Of a stretch of 44,143 nt of DNA, positions 26,310 to 35,810 are shown in pieces. The stretch comes from Pseudoalteromonas sp. HM-SA03 (GTDB lineage: Bacteria > Pseudomonadota > Gammaproteobacteria > Enterobacterales > Alteromonadaceae). The stretch lies in NCBI RefSeq assembly GCF_002289345.1, contig NZ_NSDG01000030.1:1-44143 (forward strand), written 5' to 3'. Every line of letters starts with the position of its first letter. Within the stretch, counting starts at the first letter, position 1. The notes under the pieces were generated by a model. The model searched no databases. It saw nothing but the letters and a program-made list of their open reading frames with translations, and was not told where the DNA came from. The position numbers were made by a program, and so were the translations under genes.

Positions 26310-27026
26310 ATGCAACTCGCTCAGTGGCCATTAACCCAATTCGTTGGGACATTATCAACAACGCGCAAGGGCGGTGTTTCAGCACCGCCGTATGATAGCT
26401 TCAATCTAGCCTTTCATGTTGGTGATAATGCTGAACAGGTAGCCGAAAACCGTCGAATTTTACATGGTTATGTGGCCAACCCGATTGTATGGCTTGAGCA
26501 AGTACATGGCGCAGAAGTGGTGGTGGTCGACGAGCAGTTTGAAATCGCGCAAGTCCATCAAGCCGATGCATTATACACTCGCTTGCGTCAAACACCACTG
26601 GCTATCATGACAGCAGACTGCTTACCCATTCTGCTTGCATCAAAAGATGGTGAAGAGGTGGCCGCTATCCATGGTGGTTGGAAGCCTCTTGCGGCTGGAA
26701 TTATCTCGCAAACTCTGGCTAAATTTAACTGTGCACCAGAAGAGATCTGTGTATGGTTTGGCCCTGCGATTGGCCCTAGCGCCTTCGAGGTAGGTGAAGA
26801 CGTAGTTCAGGCTTTTGAGGCACAACGAAATACGGCATTTGTTGCCAAAAAAGACGGTAAATATCTTGCGGATATTTTCGAGCTTGCACAATCGTTACTA
26901 TGCGATCAAGGTGTAAAAAATTTTTACGGCGATAAACACTGTACAGTAACTATGCCCGAGCAGTATTTTTCCTATCGTAGAGATAAAACAACGGGCCGTA
27001 TGGCAACTTTGATTTGGCGCAAATAA
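26310..27026 (+). CDS. pgeF: PgeF (YfiH), laccase-domain peptidoglycan editing factor
   Basis: Multicopper-laccase-like domain protein that removes wrongly added serine-containing UDP-MurNAc precursors; related proteins act as purine nucleoside phosphorylase or adenosine deaminase. 238 aa with the family's metal-site residues in TADCLPILL and AAIHGGWKPLAAGI, and GPAIGPSAFEVGEDV. The start MQLAQWPLTQF lies 1 nt after the rluD stop, so it is co-transcribed with rluD. It precedes clpB as in E. coli. Confidence 0.94.
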   Translation: MQLAQWPLTQFVGTLSTTRKGGVSAPPYDSFNLAFHVGDNAEQVAENRRILHGYVANPIVWLEQVHGAEVVVVDEQFEIAQVHQADALYTRLRQTPLAIMTADCLPILLASKDGEEVAAIHGGWKPLAAGIISQTLAKFNCAPEEICVWFGPAIGPSAFEVGEDVVQAFEAQRNTAFVAKKDGKYLADIFELAQSLLCDQGVKNFYGDKHCTVTMPEQYFSYRRDKTTGRMATLIWRK

Positions 27027-27050
27027 TCAGGGTAAATTATTACTTTTACG

Positions 27051-27080
27051 CTTGAACTTCGTTCAGTTAATACCCATAAA
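27051..27080 (+). promoter_or_regulatory. Sigma-32 (heat shock) promoter of clpB
   Basis: CTTGAAC (27051-27057), 15-nt spacer, CCCATAAA (27073-27080) match the RpoH consensus CTTGAAA-N13-17-CCCCATnT. The predicted start is near 27087, about 30 nt before the ATG. TACCCATA (27071-27078) and TATGGGTA (27101-27108) form an exact inverted repeat spanning the -10 and the ribosome binding area. Confidence 0.75.
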
Positions 27081-27116
27081 TAAGGTAATTCGATATTTTA
27101 TATGGGTAAATAAATC

Positions 27117-29690
27117 ATGCGTTTAGATAGATTTACAAGCAAATTCCAAGCTGCGCTTTCCGATGCGCAGTCATTAGCGCTTGGGCGCGATCATCAATTT
27201 ATTGAACCTGTTCATTTAATGTATGCTCTGCTCCAGCAGAGCGGCTCAAGTGTGCGCGCATTATTAGCACAAGCTGGCGTGAGTGCCGACGAGCTTAATA
27301 CTAAGCTGTCACAAGCCATTGAAAAGTTATTTAAAGTAGAAGGCGTAGGTGGTGATGTACAGCTTTCAAATAACCTTATTTCACTGATCAATCTGTGTGA
27401 TAAATATGCACAAAAGCGTAAAGACAAATATATCTCTAGCGAGTTATTTGTTTTTGCCGCGTGCGAAGATAAAGGCCCGTTAGGCGAGATTTTCAAAGCG
27501 CTTAACATCACTCAGCCAAAGATTGAGCAAGCTATTAAGGCTATTCGAGGCGGTCAAAAAGTGGATGACCCTAATGCCGAAGACACTCGCCAAGCACTTG
27601 AGAAATTTACCATCGATCTCACTGAGCGTGCAGAGCAAGGCAAGCTAGATCCGGTTATTGGCCGTGATGACGAAATTCGCCGCACTATTCAGGTACTACA
27701 GCGCCGCACTAAAAACAACCCTGTACTTATCGGTGAACCGGGCGTTGGTAAAACCGCCATCGTTGAAGGGCTCGCGCAGCGTATTATCAACGGTGAAGTT
27801 CCTGAAGGCTTGAAAAGTAAGCGCGTACTATCGCTAGACATGGGTGCGTTGGTGGCTGGAGCCAAATACCGTGGTGAATTCGAAGAGCGCCTAAAGTCGG
27901 TATTAAACGAGCTGGCTAAAGAAGAAGGCCAAGTCATCCTCTTTATTGACGAAATCCATACCATGGTAGGCGCGGGCAAAACTGACGGCGCAATGGATGC
28001 GGGCAACATGCTAAAACCCGCACTAGCCCGTGGGGAGCTTCATTGCGTGGGGGCAACCACACTTGATGAGTATCGTCAGTATATTGAGAAAGACGCTGCA
28101 CTTGAGCGTCGTTTCCAAAAAGTATTTGTTGCAGAGCCAACCGTAGAGGACACCATCGCGATTCTACGTGGCTTAAAAGAGCGTTACGAATTGCACCACT
28201 CGGTGGATATTACCGATCCCGCGATTGTCGCTGCGGCTAATTTATCACATCGTTATATCTCAGATCGGCAGCTTCCAGATAAAGCTATCGATTTGATAGA
28301 CGAGGCAGGGTCTTCAATTCGGCTGCAAATTGACTCAAAACCGGAGCAATTAGACAGACTAGAGCGCCGTATCATCCAACTAAAATTGGAAGATAACGCG
28401 CTGGCAAAAGAGAAAGATGAAGCGAGTCAAAAGCGTCGCACTGAGATGCAAACGCTCATCAATGAATTAGAAGCTGAGTATCGTGAGCTTGATGAGGTGT
28501 GGAATGCCGAAAAAGCCTCACTACAAGGCACACAAGTGATTAAGGCTGAGCTTGAGCAAGCGCGTTTAGATCTAGAAGTCGCGCGTCGAGCAAGTGACTT
28601 GCAACGCATGTCCGAACTACAATATGGTCGGATCCCTGAGCTTGAGCGAAAACTAGACCTTGCTTCTCAGGCTGAAATGCAGGAAATGAGCCTTTTAAAA
28701 AATCAGGTCGGTGAAGATGAAATTGCAGAAATTTTATCTCGCTGGACTGGGATCCCGGTCGCAAAAATGCTTCAAGGTGAGCGTGAAAAGTTACTGCAAA
28801 TGGAAGACGAGCTCCATAAAAAAGTGATTGGTCAAGACGAAGCCGTTAATGCGGTTGCCAACGCTATCCGTCGCTCGCGGGCGGGGCTTGCGGACCCTAA
28901 CCGCCCAATTGGTTCGTTCTTGTTCTTAGGTCCAACAGGGGTGGGCAAAACGGAGCTGACCAAAGCATTGGCCAACTTTATGTTTGATACGGAAGATGCC
29001 ATGGTGCGCATTGATATGTCCGAATTTATGGAAAAGCACTCAGTTGCGCGCTTGGTTGGCGCACCTCCTGGCTATGTTGGCTACGAAGAAGGTGGCTATT
29101 TGACAGAAGCGGTAAGGCGTCGCCCTTATTCTGTGATTTTGCTTGATGAAGTGGAAAAAGCGCATCCAGATGTATTTAACATCTTATTGCAAGTCTTGGA
29201 CGATGGCCGCTTGACCGACGGCCAAGGTCGCACGGTTGATTTTAAAAATGCGGTGATCATTATGACCTCGAACTTAGGGTCGGATGTCATTCAAGAGCAG
29301 GCAGGAAATAACGACTACGCAGCACTCAAAGAGCGTGTTATGGCCGTGCTCGCTAGTCAGTTTAGACCTGAGTTTATTAACCGCATTGATGAAACTGTGG
29401 TGTTCCACCCGCTTATCAATGAACATATTAAAGAAATTGCGAGTATCCAGTTAGACAGATTAAGTAAACGCTTGACTGAAAGAGGGTTTGCGCTTGAGCT
29501 CAGTGACGCCGCGCTTGATAAAATCGCTGCAAGCGGATTTGATCCTGTATATGGTGCTCGTCCTCTAAAACGAGCAGTGCAACAATACATTGAAAACCCG
29601 TTGGCGCAGGACTTGTTACAAGGTAAGTTTGTGACTGGCGATACCATTAAAGTCGAGGTTGTTGACGACCAGATAGTGTTCAATCACTAA
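27117..29690 (+). CDS. clpB: ClpB, ATP-dependent protein disaggregase
   Basis: Hexameric Hsp100 chaperone that rescues aggregated proteins with DnaK. 857 aa, same as E. coli. N-domain (1-145), first AAA+ domain with Walker A GEPGVGKT (206-213), coiled-coil M domain (about 400-520, charged and Leu-rich), second AAA+ domain with GPTGVGKT (605-612) and [22 protein letters not shown]. There is no ClpP-binding tripeptide loop, as expected for a disaggregase. A sigma-32-type promoter precedes it and a perfect-palindrome terminator follows. Confidence 0.98.
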   Translation: MRLDRFTSKFQAALSDAQSLALGRDHQFIEPVHLMYALLQQSGSSVRALLAQAGVSADELNTKLSQAIEKLFKVEGVGGDVQLSNNLISLINLCDKYAQKRKDKYISSELFVFAACEDKGPLGEIFKALNITQPKIEQAIKAIRGGQKVDDPNAEDTRQALEKFTIDLTERAEQGKLDPVIGRDDEIRRTIQVLQRRTKNNPVLIGEPGVGKTAIVEGLAQRIINGEVPEGLKSKRVLSLDMGALVAGAKYRGEFEERLKSVLNELAKEEGQVILFIDEIHTMVGAGKTDGAMDAGNMLKPALARGELHCVGATTLDEYRQYIEKDAALERRFQKVFVAEPTVEDTIAILRGLKERYELHHSVDITDPAIVAAANLSHRYISDRQLPDKAIDLIDEAGSSIRLQIDSKPEQLDRLERRIIQLKLEDNALAKEKDEASQKRRTEMQTLINELEAEYRELDEVWNAEKASLQGTQVIKAELEQARLDLEVARRASDLQRMSELQYGRIPELERKLDLASQAEMQEMSLLKNQVGEDEIAEILSRWTGIPVAKMLQGEREKLLQMEDELHKKVIGQDEAVNAVANAIRRSRAGLADPNRPIGSFLFLGPTGVGKTELTKALANFMFDTEDAMVRIDMSEFMEKHSVARLVGAPPGYVGYEEGGYLTEAVRRRPYSVILLDEVEKAHPDVFNILLQVLDDGRLTDGQGRTVDFKNAVIIMTSNLGSDVIQEQAGNNDYAALKERVMAVLASQFRPEFINRIDETVVFHPLINEHIKEIASIQLDRLSKRLTERGFALELSDAALDKIAASGFDPVYGARPLKRAVQQYIENPLAQDLLQGKFVTGDTIKVEVVDDQIVFNH

Positions 29691-29693
29691 TAT

Positions 29694-29733
29694 GGAAAAA
29701 CGCTCTTACAGCATGCTGTAAGAGCGTTTTTCC
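29694..29733 (+). terminator. clpB terminator, perfect palindrome
   Basis: A 40-bp perfect inverted repeat centred on GCATGC (about 29713), starting GGAAAAACGCTCTTACAG and ending in its reverse complement with TTTTTCC. It begins 3 bp after the clpB stop. It can act on both strands. Confidence 0.85.
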
Positions 29734-29817
29734 TTCCCATACTGTAAATTTCTTCAAACTCTTTACCCTTTCGCGTATTCTACAAAGATAACAAACTGTC
29801 TTCTAAGAAAGCCGCAT

Positions 29818-30753
29818 ATGATAAATAACGCAACCACTTACGGTATTTACGAATTTGGTGATAGCAATCAACTGTGTAGCACCACCATTTCTTTGCCAGC
29901 GCTTAGTTCAGGCCAAGTGCGCATAAAAATAAACAGTACCAGCATAAATCCTATTGAAGTGAAAACCAGGCAAGGTCTTGGTTATGTTGCAGCGCAAAAA
30001 AGCGCAGATGCCTTTTTGCCGCTCGGATACGATCTGTATGGTGAGGTGGTTGAGGTTTATGGCCCAGATAGCCAATTTAAAGTAGGCGACCCTATCATCG
30101 GTATGATTGGGTTTGCAAGTAACCCCGGAACCTATAGTGATTATGTAGTGGCGCTTGAGTCAGAACTCATCAAGGTTTCTTTGCAAGAAAGTCCAGATAT
30201 TGCAGGTCTTTGTCTTGCGGGTCTTACGGCAAAACAAGCGTTAGATAAATTCTCTAATCGTGATCGTCCATTATATGTATTGGCACCAACTGGTGGCGTG
30301 GGGCATTTAGCAATTCAACTAGCACAGCTCCAAGGGCGAAAAGTTATCGCGGTCTCGACCCGCCCTGAGCACGAATTGTTGTCGAAGCTCAAGGTAGCGG
30401 CAATAAGTTATGACGAATTTTATCAGCACCAAGTTGAGTGCGATTTACTGGACTTAATTGGTGGCGATATTGCATTACAGTGTGTCGACTCGATGAAGCC
30501 GAATTCGCACCTAGTGACTATTCCCAGCGTCACCAAAGAAATGGTCTGTGAGCGAGCTACGACAAGGGGTGTAAGGGCTGAAGGTATGCTGGTTGCGAGT
30601 AATTTAGACGATCTTAAATATTTGTATCAGGCGTACCAAGCTGGCAAAATCAGCATCAACGTAAGTCATTACTTTGCGATGGCGGATATTGCGCAGGCTC
30701 ATCACTGTATGGAAAGTGGTAAGCATGTTGGCAAAGTTATTATTAAGGCCTAA
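29818..30753 (+). CDS. Zinc-independent MDR-family NAD(P)H oxidoreductase (quinone reductase-like)
   Basis: 311 aa. N-terminal GroES-like domain (about 10-125: SGQVRIKINSTSINPIEVKTRQGLG; PLGYDLYGEVVEVYG; FKVGDPIIGM) and a Rossmann domain with the glycine motif LAPTGGVGHLAIQLAQLQGRKVIAV (quoted in part: GGVGHLAIQLAQ). The Cys/His zinc ligands of classical alcohol dehydrogenases are absent, which places it among quinone oxidoreductase or enoyl reductase-like MDR enzymes. The substrate cannot be told. It stands alone between clpB and gshA with its own short upstream region. Confidence 0.85.
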   Translation: MINNATTYGIYEFGDSNQLCSTTISLPALSSGQVRIKINSTSINPIEVKTRQGLGYVAAQKSADAFLPLGYDLYGEVVEVYGPDSQFKVGDPIIGMIGFASNPGTYSDYVVALESELIKVSLQESPDIAGLCLAGLTAKQALDKFSNRDRPLYVLAPTGGVGHLAIQLAQLQGRKVIAVSTRPEHELLSKLKVAAISYDEFYQHQVECDLLDLIGGDIALQCVDSMKPNSHLVTIPSVTKEMVCERATTRGVRAEGMLVASNLDDLKYLYQAYQAGKISINVSHYFAMADIAQAHHCMESGKHVGKVIIKA

Positions 30754-30819
30754 GTGTACTAAAAGTAGCCATATTTAAATTGATTGCTCGGTTTAAATCA
30801 CTCATTTGATGAATACACT

Positions 30820-30828
30820 TGGTATAAT
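30820..30828 (+). promoter_or_regulatory. Extended -10 promoter of gshA
   Basis: TGG-TATAAT (30820-30828) is a consensus extended -10 element; the -35 region is weak. The start near 30835 leaves about 45 nt before the gshA start codon. Confidence 0.5.
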
Positions 30829-30881
30829 TTGGTTTCGACCCCATAAACTTGAAATTGGCCTGTAGGTTCGAGGAAGAATTT

Positions 30882-32459
30882 TTGAAACAATTAGACTTAA
30901 ACACTAAGCTGGACTTATTGTCTGACGGCGCGCATCGCGGCGTTTTCAAAGGTATCAAAAGAGGTATCGAACGTGAGGCATTGCGGATCCAAGGGTCGGG
31001 AAAAATAGCGAAAACACCGCATCCAGAAAAGACGGGCCACGCACTGACCAATGGTCATATCACCACTGATTTTTCTGAGTCGCTACTCGAATTTATCACT
31101 CCAGTGAGTGAGGACCCACAAGAGACATTAGCGCAACTTTCTGATCTACAGAAGTTTACTTTGGCTAGCATGGGTGACGAGTTACTGTGGCCTTTGTCGA
31201 TGCCGTGTTTTATTGAGGATGAAGAAGACATTGTGCTAGCGCAGTTTGGCACTTCTAATATCGGCAAAATGAAAACGCTATATCGTGAAGGGCTGAAAAA
31301 CCGTTATGGCAGTATGATGCAAGCCATTGCTGGTGTGCACTTCAATATTTCGTTTCCAGAGACCGTATGGCAAAGTCTGCAACTGATGTCTGAAAATGAT
31401 AAACCTCAGCAATCATTTATCTCCCAGCAGTATTTAGGCCTAATTCGTAATTTCAAACGTGAAATGTGGCTGATAAGCTACCTGTTTGGCGCATCTCCTG
31501 CGCTTTGTCCGTCATTTTTGCAAGGCAAAAAGAGCGACTTGCCATTTAGTAAGTTAGAAAATGGTTCCATCTACCTTGAATATGGCACCGCACTTAGACT
31601 GGGTGATTTAGGTTATACCAATAGCGCACAAAGTTCGCTTAAGGTGATGTATAACGATCTGGATGAGTATATTGCAGGTTTGCGACAAGCCATTCGTTGC
31701 CGCTCCGACTTATATCATGAAATTCCAGATTACCGGGCGGCGGAGCCAAAACAGCTAAATCGCAACATTTTACAAATTGAAAATGAGTTCTACTCGCCAA
31801 TTAGACCAAAACGCAACGCCAAGTCTGGTGAAACGCCGACTCAGGCACTTGAACGTGGTGGTATCGAGTATATCGAAATTCGTGCGCTGGATGTTAACCC
31901 ATTCGAGCATACCGGTGTGAGTCTTGAACAAATCCACTTCCTCGATGTGTTCTTAACCTACTGTTTGCTAAAGCCAAGCCCTGAACTTTCGTTTGAAGCG
32001 CAGAAGCTCGCTGGTAAGAATTTACATCAGGTGGTTAACCAAGGTCGCTGCACAGCACTTGAACTAAGTAAAGCGGGTGAGCCTGTGAGTGTGAAGCAGT
32101 GGGGCACAGAGATTTTTACAGACTTACTCAAAGTCGCAAAAATGTTAGATGCGAGTACCGAAAAATCAGTCTATGTGGCGACGGTGGAAAAATTAATGTT
32201 GTCAATTGAAACGCCTGCACTTACTTTTTCTGGGCAGTTGCTATCTCAACTGAAGAGTCGTACCTTAGAGCAAGGCTCAATGGGCATTGAACTTGCGAAA
32301 AAATATAAGCAACTTCATCAAGATATCAAATACGGCTATTACGATGAAGATACACTGAAGTCATTTGCACGTCAGTCTTTCGAAGATGAGGCTGCGGTTA
32401 GAGCTGAGGATACGGTAGACTTCACGGCTTTCCTTGACGATTATTTTTCAAGGGCATAA
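30882..32459 (+). CDS. gshA: Glutamate-cysteine ligase
   Basis: First step of glutathione synthesis, joining glutamate and cysteine. 525 aa when started at TTG 30882, which has GAGGA (30870-30874) at 7-nt spacing; a longer frame from TTG 30849 lacks such a site. A TTG start is also used by E. coli gshA. It has the type 1 (gammaproteobacterial) signatures: GIKRGIEREALRI, TTDFSESLLEFITP, YLFGASPALC and GIEYIEIRALDVNPFEHTG. It is followed by a hairpin whose T-rich side faces the other strand. Confidence 0.97.
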   Translation: MKQLDLNTKLDLLSDGAHRGVFKGIKRGIEREALRIQGSGKIAKTPHPEKTGHALTNGHITTDFSESLLEFITPVSEDPQETLAQLSDLQKFTLASMGDELLWPLSMPCFIEDEEDIVLAQFGTSNIGKMKTLYREGLKNRYGSMMQAIAGVHFNISFPETVWQSLQLMSENDKPQQSFISQQYLGLIRNFKREMWLISYLFGASPALCPSFLQGKKSDLPFSKLENGSIYLEYGTALRLGDLGYTNSAQSSLKVMYNDLDEYIAGLRQAIRCRSDLYHEIPDYRAAEPKQLNRNILQIENEFYSPIRPKRNAKSGETPTQALERGGIEYIEIRALDVNPFEHTGVSLEQIHFLDVFLTYCLLKPSPELSFEAQKLAGKNLHQVVNQGRCTALELSKAGEPVSVKQWGTEIFTDLLKVAKMLDASTEKSVYVATVEKLMLSIETPALTFSGQLLSQLKSRTLEQGSMGIELAKKYKQLHQDIKYGYYDEDTLKSFARQSFEDEAAVRAEDTVDFTAFLDDYFSRA

Positions 32460-32471
32460 TGCACAAGGCAT

Positions 32472-32497
32472 AAAAAAGCGCAGCCATAAGGCTGCGC
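32472..32497 (-). terminator. Hairpin after gshA, T-tract on the minus strand
   Basis: GCGCAGCC/GGCTGCGC (32478-32485 with 32490-32497) with a 4-nt loop is preceded by six A on the plus strand. So a U-tract follows the hairpin only for transcripts moving leftward (minus strand). For gshA itself the downstream side is AAATAAATTT, which is a poor terminator. There is no annotated minus-strand gene close upstream of it. Confidence 0.55.
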
Positions 32498-32589
32498 AAA
32501 TAAATTTCAGGGATGAAACAATGCTAAACTGCTGCATTCATAAGTTCAGACCAATGCAAATTGTAAAAGTTCATTAGGTTTCGAAAAAA

Positions 32590-33198
32590 ATGCAAAAAAA
32601 ATTAATTTTAATTAGCCTCGTTGCTGTTTTATCCGGATGTGCTACTGCACCACCTAAACAACCTCATGATATTTGTAAGATTTTTGAGGAAAAAGAAGAT
32701 TGGTATTATGATGCTCGTGATGCTCAAGAAAAATGGGGTTCACCAAAGCATGTACTGATGAGCATGATGTATCAAGAAAGTTCTTTTCGGCATGATGCGG
32801 CTCCTCCGATGGAGTATTTCCTGTGGTTTATTCCTGTTGGCAGAGTGAGCTCTGCTTATGGCTACTCTCAAGCCAAAACTCCGACCTGGTCTGATTATAT
32901 TCGTGAAACTGGAAACTCAGGTGCAGATCGCGATGACTTTGAAGACGCCATCGACTTTATGGCTTGGTTCGTATACAAGACTCACAAGGTAAACGGCGTG
33001 TCTAAATGGGACGCTTACGCACAATACCTCAATTATCATGAAGGCTGGGGTGGTTATCGTCGTGGTACTTATAAAAATAAGAAATGGTTAATGCAAGTCG
33101 CAAATAAGGTAAAGCATCGTGCTGCGCGCTATGCCGTTCAACTTAAACGCTGTGAAGATGATTTAGATAAGAACTGGTTCGAGAGAATTTTTTCTTGA
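32590..33198 (+). CDS. Lipoprotein with SLT-type (lytic transglycosylase-like) domain
   Basis: 202 aa. Signal peptide ends in lipobox LSGC (C18), so it should be lipidated and anchored, probably to the outer membrane. The mature part shows degenerate lytic transglycosylase motifs: MMYQESSFRHDA (catalytic Glu candidate in QES, about 65), YGYSQAKTPTW (compare the G-x-x-Q motif) and LNYHEGWGGY (compare YNxG). This suggests peptidoglycan cleavage in the periplasm. The match is weak enough that activity is an inference. It has no operon partner; a 12-bp hairpin follows. Confidence 0.7.
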   Translation: MQKKLILISLVAVLSGCATAPPKQPHDICKIFEEKEDWYYDARDAQEKWGSPKHVLMSMMYQESSFRHDAAPPMEYFLWFIPVGRVSSAYGYSQAKTPTWSDYIRETGNSGADRDDFEDAIDFMAWFVYKTHKVNGVSKWDAYAQYLNYHEGWGGYRRGTYKNKKWLMQVANKVKHRAARYAVQLKRCEDDLDKNWFERIFS

Positions 33199-33201
33199 GT
33201 A

Positions 33202-33231
33202 AATTGCGGTGTTACTTTCAACACCGCAATT
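33202..33231 (+). terminator. Hairpin after the SLT-like lipoprotein gene
   Basis: AATTGCGGTGTT (33202-33213) pairs exactly with AACACCGCAATT (33220-33231) around a 6-nt loop, 4 bp after the stop codon. No T-run follows, so termination may be Rho-assisted or the hairpin may only protect the 3' end. Confidence 0.55.
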
Positions 33232-33267
33232 GAGTTTAGAGTTTAGCTTTTACTCGCTTAAGAGTTA

Positions 33268-33475
33268 TACCAATTAGTCTTAATACTTGCTCAATTTGAA
33301 AGATCAAATCTGACGCTAACAGCGTTAAAAATTTCTCATTTAGAACAACTAAATAGTAAAATTATTGCCTTGCCTATATGGATGTAGGTACCTTGGCGAT
33401 AGCAGGACGCGGTAGCGGTGTTATCGACAAGATTTTCTTGCCTCAAAATAGACCACTTAATCAAGCTAATTGGTA
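33268..33475. repeat. Interspersed 208-bp element with inverted termini, overlapping the corB 3' end
   Basis: TACCAATTAG (33268-33277) is the exact reverse complement of CTAATTGGTA (33466-33475), and the similarity extends inward (TCTTAAT on the left, TTAATCAAG on the right). The interior is non-coding. I recall closely similar sequence recurring in Pseudoalteromonas genomes (memory, not a search). The right terminus provides the last two sense codons and the TAG stop of corB. No transposase is inside, so any movement would be in trans. Confidence 0.6.
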
Positions 33476-34728
33476 GTAGAAGAAATTTTCACCATCTTGA
33501 TCATGTTTTCTTTAATCTCAATGACTTCCATCTTATAACCAGAAATCGTTAAGCCAAGAGGCGCATCTGGAATATCTTCAAGGTGCTCTACAATCAGACC
33601 GCTGAGAGTTTTAGGACCTTCGGTAGGTAAGTCCCAACTCATTTCTTTATTTAAGTCACGCACGTTTACACTGCCGTCAACCATAACTGAGCCATCACGC
33701 TGCATATTTACGTCTTCACTCGGCGCACGCGTCTGCGTGGTGGTAAAGTCACCAACGACTTCTTCAAGAATATCTTCAAGCGTAACCAGACCTTGAATGT
33801 CACCATACTCGTCAACAACAAGACCAATACGTTCTTTGGCTTCTTGGAATTTGATCAGCTGTGTATTGAGTGAGGTATTCTCTGGTACATAATAAATTTC
33901 TCTTACCGCACGCAGTAGTGACGGCTTATCAAACTGCTCTTTTGTCAGTAGGCGTAGCGCATCACGAGCGTGAATAAAACCAACCGCATCATCAATTTGG
34001 TCACGGTAAAGTAGCACTCGGGTGTGCTGCGCATTCGTGAGCTGGCGAGCAATATCTTTCCACTCGTCATTGATATCTATCGCATTGATTTCACTGCGTG
34101 GGATCATAATGTCTTCTACGGTCACGTGATCCAAGTCTAAGATAGAAGTGAGCATATTTTGGTGGTTTGAGGGCAGCATAGCGCTTGACTCATTTACCAC
34201 GGTTTTTAATTCTTCTTTACTTAGGCTGTGCTCTTCAATCTCTTGTGGTGTGATCCCGACCAAACGCAACATACCATTGGTGATCCAGTTAGTCGCGACA
34301 ACCAAAGGAAACAAGACCTTCAACAATACTTTTAGGATTACAGAGCTTGGGAAAGCGACTTTCTCAGGATATAAAGCCGCAAGAGTTTTAGGTGTGACTT
34401 CAGCGAAGATCAGGACCACAAGTGTGAGACCAAAGGTAGCAACTGCGATACCCATATCGCCATACAAACGTAATCCGATGATAGTTGCAACTTGCGCAGC
34501 GGCAATATTGACGAGGTTATTTCCGATCAGGATCAGACCAATCAGTCTGTCAGGACGGTTAAGGAGGTTACTTACACGCTTCGCACCACGGTGATTTTCT
34601 TTTTCAAGATGGCGTAGACGAATACGGTTGATTGACATGATACCGGTTTCTGAACTAGAAAAATAAGCCGACATCAAAATGAGCACGCCGAGTATGATAA
34701 ACAAGGCGCTGGTCGATATGTCTTCCAA
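33466..34728 (-). CDS. corB: CNNM/CBS/CorC-HlyC transporter-associated protein (CorB, YfjD-like)
   Basis: 420 aa. N-terminal DUF21/CNNM membrane domain (about 1-180: SAYFSSSETGIMSINRIRLRHL, FAEVTPKTLAALYPEKVAFP), two CBS domains (about 200-330: IMIPRSEINAIDIND; GLVVDEYGDIQGLVTLEDILEEVVGD) and a C-terminal CorC_HlyC domain. It is linked to magnesium and cobalt handling in relatives. The start appears to be TTG at 34728 with AAGGGA at 7-nt spacing. Downstream of ypjD and opposite ffh, as in E. coli. The end is supplied by an interspersed repeat, leaving it about ten residues shorter than the E. coli protein as I remember it. Confidence 0.92.
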   Translation of the reverse strand: MEDISTSALFIILGVLILMSAYFSSSETGIMSINRIRLRHLEKENHRGAKRVSNLLNRPDRLIGLILIGNNLVNIAAAQVATIIGLRLYGDMGIAVATFGLTLVVLIFAEVTPKTLAALYPEKVAFPSSVILKVLLKVLFPLVVATNWITNGMLRLVGITPQEIEEHSLSKEELKTVVNESSAMLPSNHQNMLTSILDLDHVTVEDIMIPRSEINAIDINDEWKDIARQLTNAQHTRVLLYRDQIDDAVGFIHARDALRLLTKEQFDKPSLLRAVREIYYVPENTSLNTQLIKFQEAKERIGLVVDEYGDIQGLVTLEDILEEVVGDFTTTQTRAPSEDVNMQRDGSVMVDGSVNVRDLNKEMSWDLPTEGPKTLSGLIVEHLEDIPDAPLGLTISGYKMEVIEIKENMIKMVKISSTTN

Positions 34729-34796
34729 CAGTGGATCCCTTTTTTACTTACGAAAGAGTATTAAGCGTTAGTGAGTTACGATAGTCAAGTTAAAGT

Positions 34797-35603
34797 TTAA
34801 AACCTGCCTAAAATCACTTCTTGTATAAAGCGACTGCCAAAGTAACCTAAAGTCACGATGCCAGAAGCCGCTATGATGGAAATCACCACAGACTTACCGC
34901 GCCAGCCAAACTGCCTATGCCCGAAGGCGACGACGACATAGATAAGCCATGCAACGATAGATAAAATGGTTTTGTGAATAGTCTCTTTAGCGAACATACC
35001 GTCTAAAAAGTAAAAACCGGATGCTAATGCCAGCGTTAATAAACCTGTGCCTACAAATAACAGCTGATAAAGCTGCCTTTCTACTTGCATAAGTGGCGGT
35101 AGATGGCTGGTCATAATCGCCAAATCCCGTTGTTTTAAGCGTTTATCAATAAACATAAATTGAATGGCGTAGAGCGTGGCGATGATAAGTACGCAGTAAG
35201 CCAACAAAGAAAGTGAAATATGTAAAACGAGGCCAACATCTATGTTTATCGTATGCATAATAATGTGGTGTGGAATAAATAGGCTTGCTAATAACAAAAT
35301 AGCCGCGAAGCCATACACCACGGGCAGCAATAATGTTGCAGGGAAGCGTAGAGATACAGTCGTTACAGAAACAACGATAACCCAACAGGTTAACAAGGCA
35401 ACGTTGACGGTACTGAGATCTTGTCCTTGGTGCGTAAACACTGAATTCACCAACACTAGCATATGAGTCAAAATGGCGACAGTGCTTAATATTAAGGTTT
35501 TCTTTTGATCTGGACCTTGTTTGTCAAATAAGCGCGATAAAACATGGCTGGTGGCCATGATGTAAAAGAGACAGGCGATTAATGACAAGCTAATAATCAA
35601 CAT
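34797..35603 (-). CDS. ypjD: YpjD, CcsA-like inner membrane protein
   Basis: 268 aa with about eight hydrophobic segments, matching the cytochrome c assembly (CcsA/CcmC/CcmF) fold as in E. coli YpjD (about 263 aa). Visible features are VGLVLHISLSLLAYCVLIIATLYAIQF in the middle (a conserved His and hydrophobic helix, quoted here in part: VGLVLHISLSL) and KTILSIVAWLIYVVVAFGHR toward the end. A haem role is suggested only by the family; E. coli YpjD is not known to mature cytochrome c. It precedes corB on the same strand with 68 bp between, and is divergent from ffh. Confidence 0.9.
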   Translation of the reverse strand: MLIISLSLIACLFYIMATSHVLSRLFDKQGPDQKKTLILSTVAILTHMLVLVNSVFTHQGQDLSTVNVALLTCWVIVVSVTTVSLRFPATLLLPVVYGFAAILLLASLFIPHHIIMHTINIDVGLVLHISLSLLAYCVLIIATLYAIQFMFIDKRLKQRDLAIMTSHLPPLMQVERQLYQLLFVGTGLLTLALASGFYFLDGMFAKETIHKTILSIVAWLIYVVVAFGHRQFGWRGKSVVISIIAASGIVTLGYFGSRFIQEVILGRF

Positions 35604-35772
35604 AAAAATAAGTGCCTAATTTTTGCTTTCCTTTTCTAGCTATTGTATTTAAAGCCTCTGCGCTTGCATAGGGTTTTATTTCAATCCGTTAACTTATTCT
35701 TATTTTCGTTCAACGAAAGCGTAAAAAGCAGAACAATCTGCTTGAATACTGTATTAGTAGCTCGCATATCAG

Positions 35773-35778
35773 TATAAT
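35773..35778 (+). promoter_or_regulatory. -10 element of ffh
   Basis: Perfect TATAAT followed by GCCCGAC, a GC-rich discriminator; the start would be near 35785, 26 nt before the ffh ATG. The -35 region is weak (TGTATT at 35750). A small hairpin AGCAGA/TCTGCT (35727-35742) lies just upstream. Confidence 0.5.
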
Positions 35779-35810
35779 GCCCGACAATTTCGAGATTTTG
35801 GAACCGATAC

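Noticed and set aside
34148-34594. 148-codon plus-strand frame opposite corB
   Set aside because: Lies antisense to the conserved CNNM and CBS region; no ribosome binding site of note.
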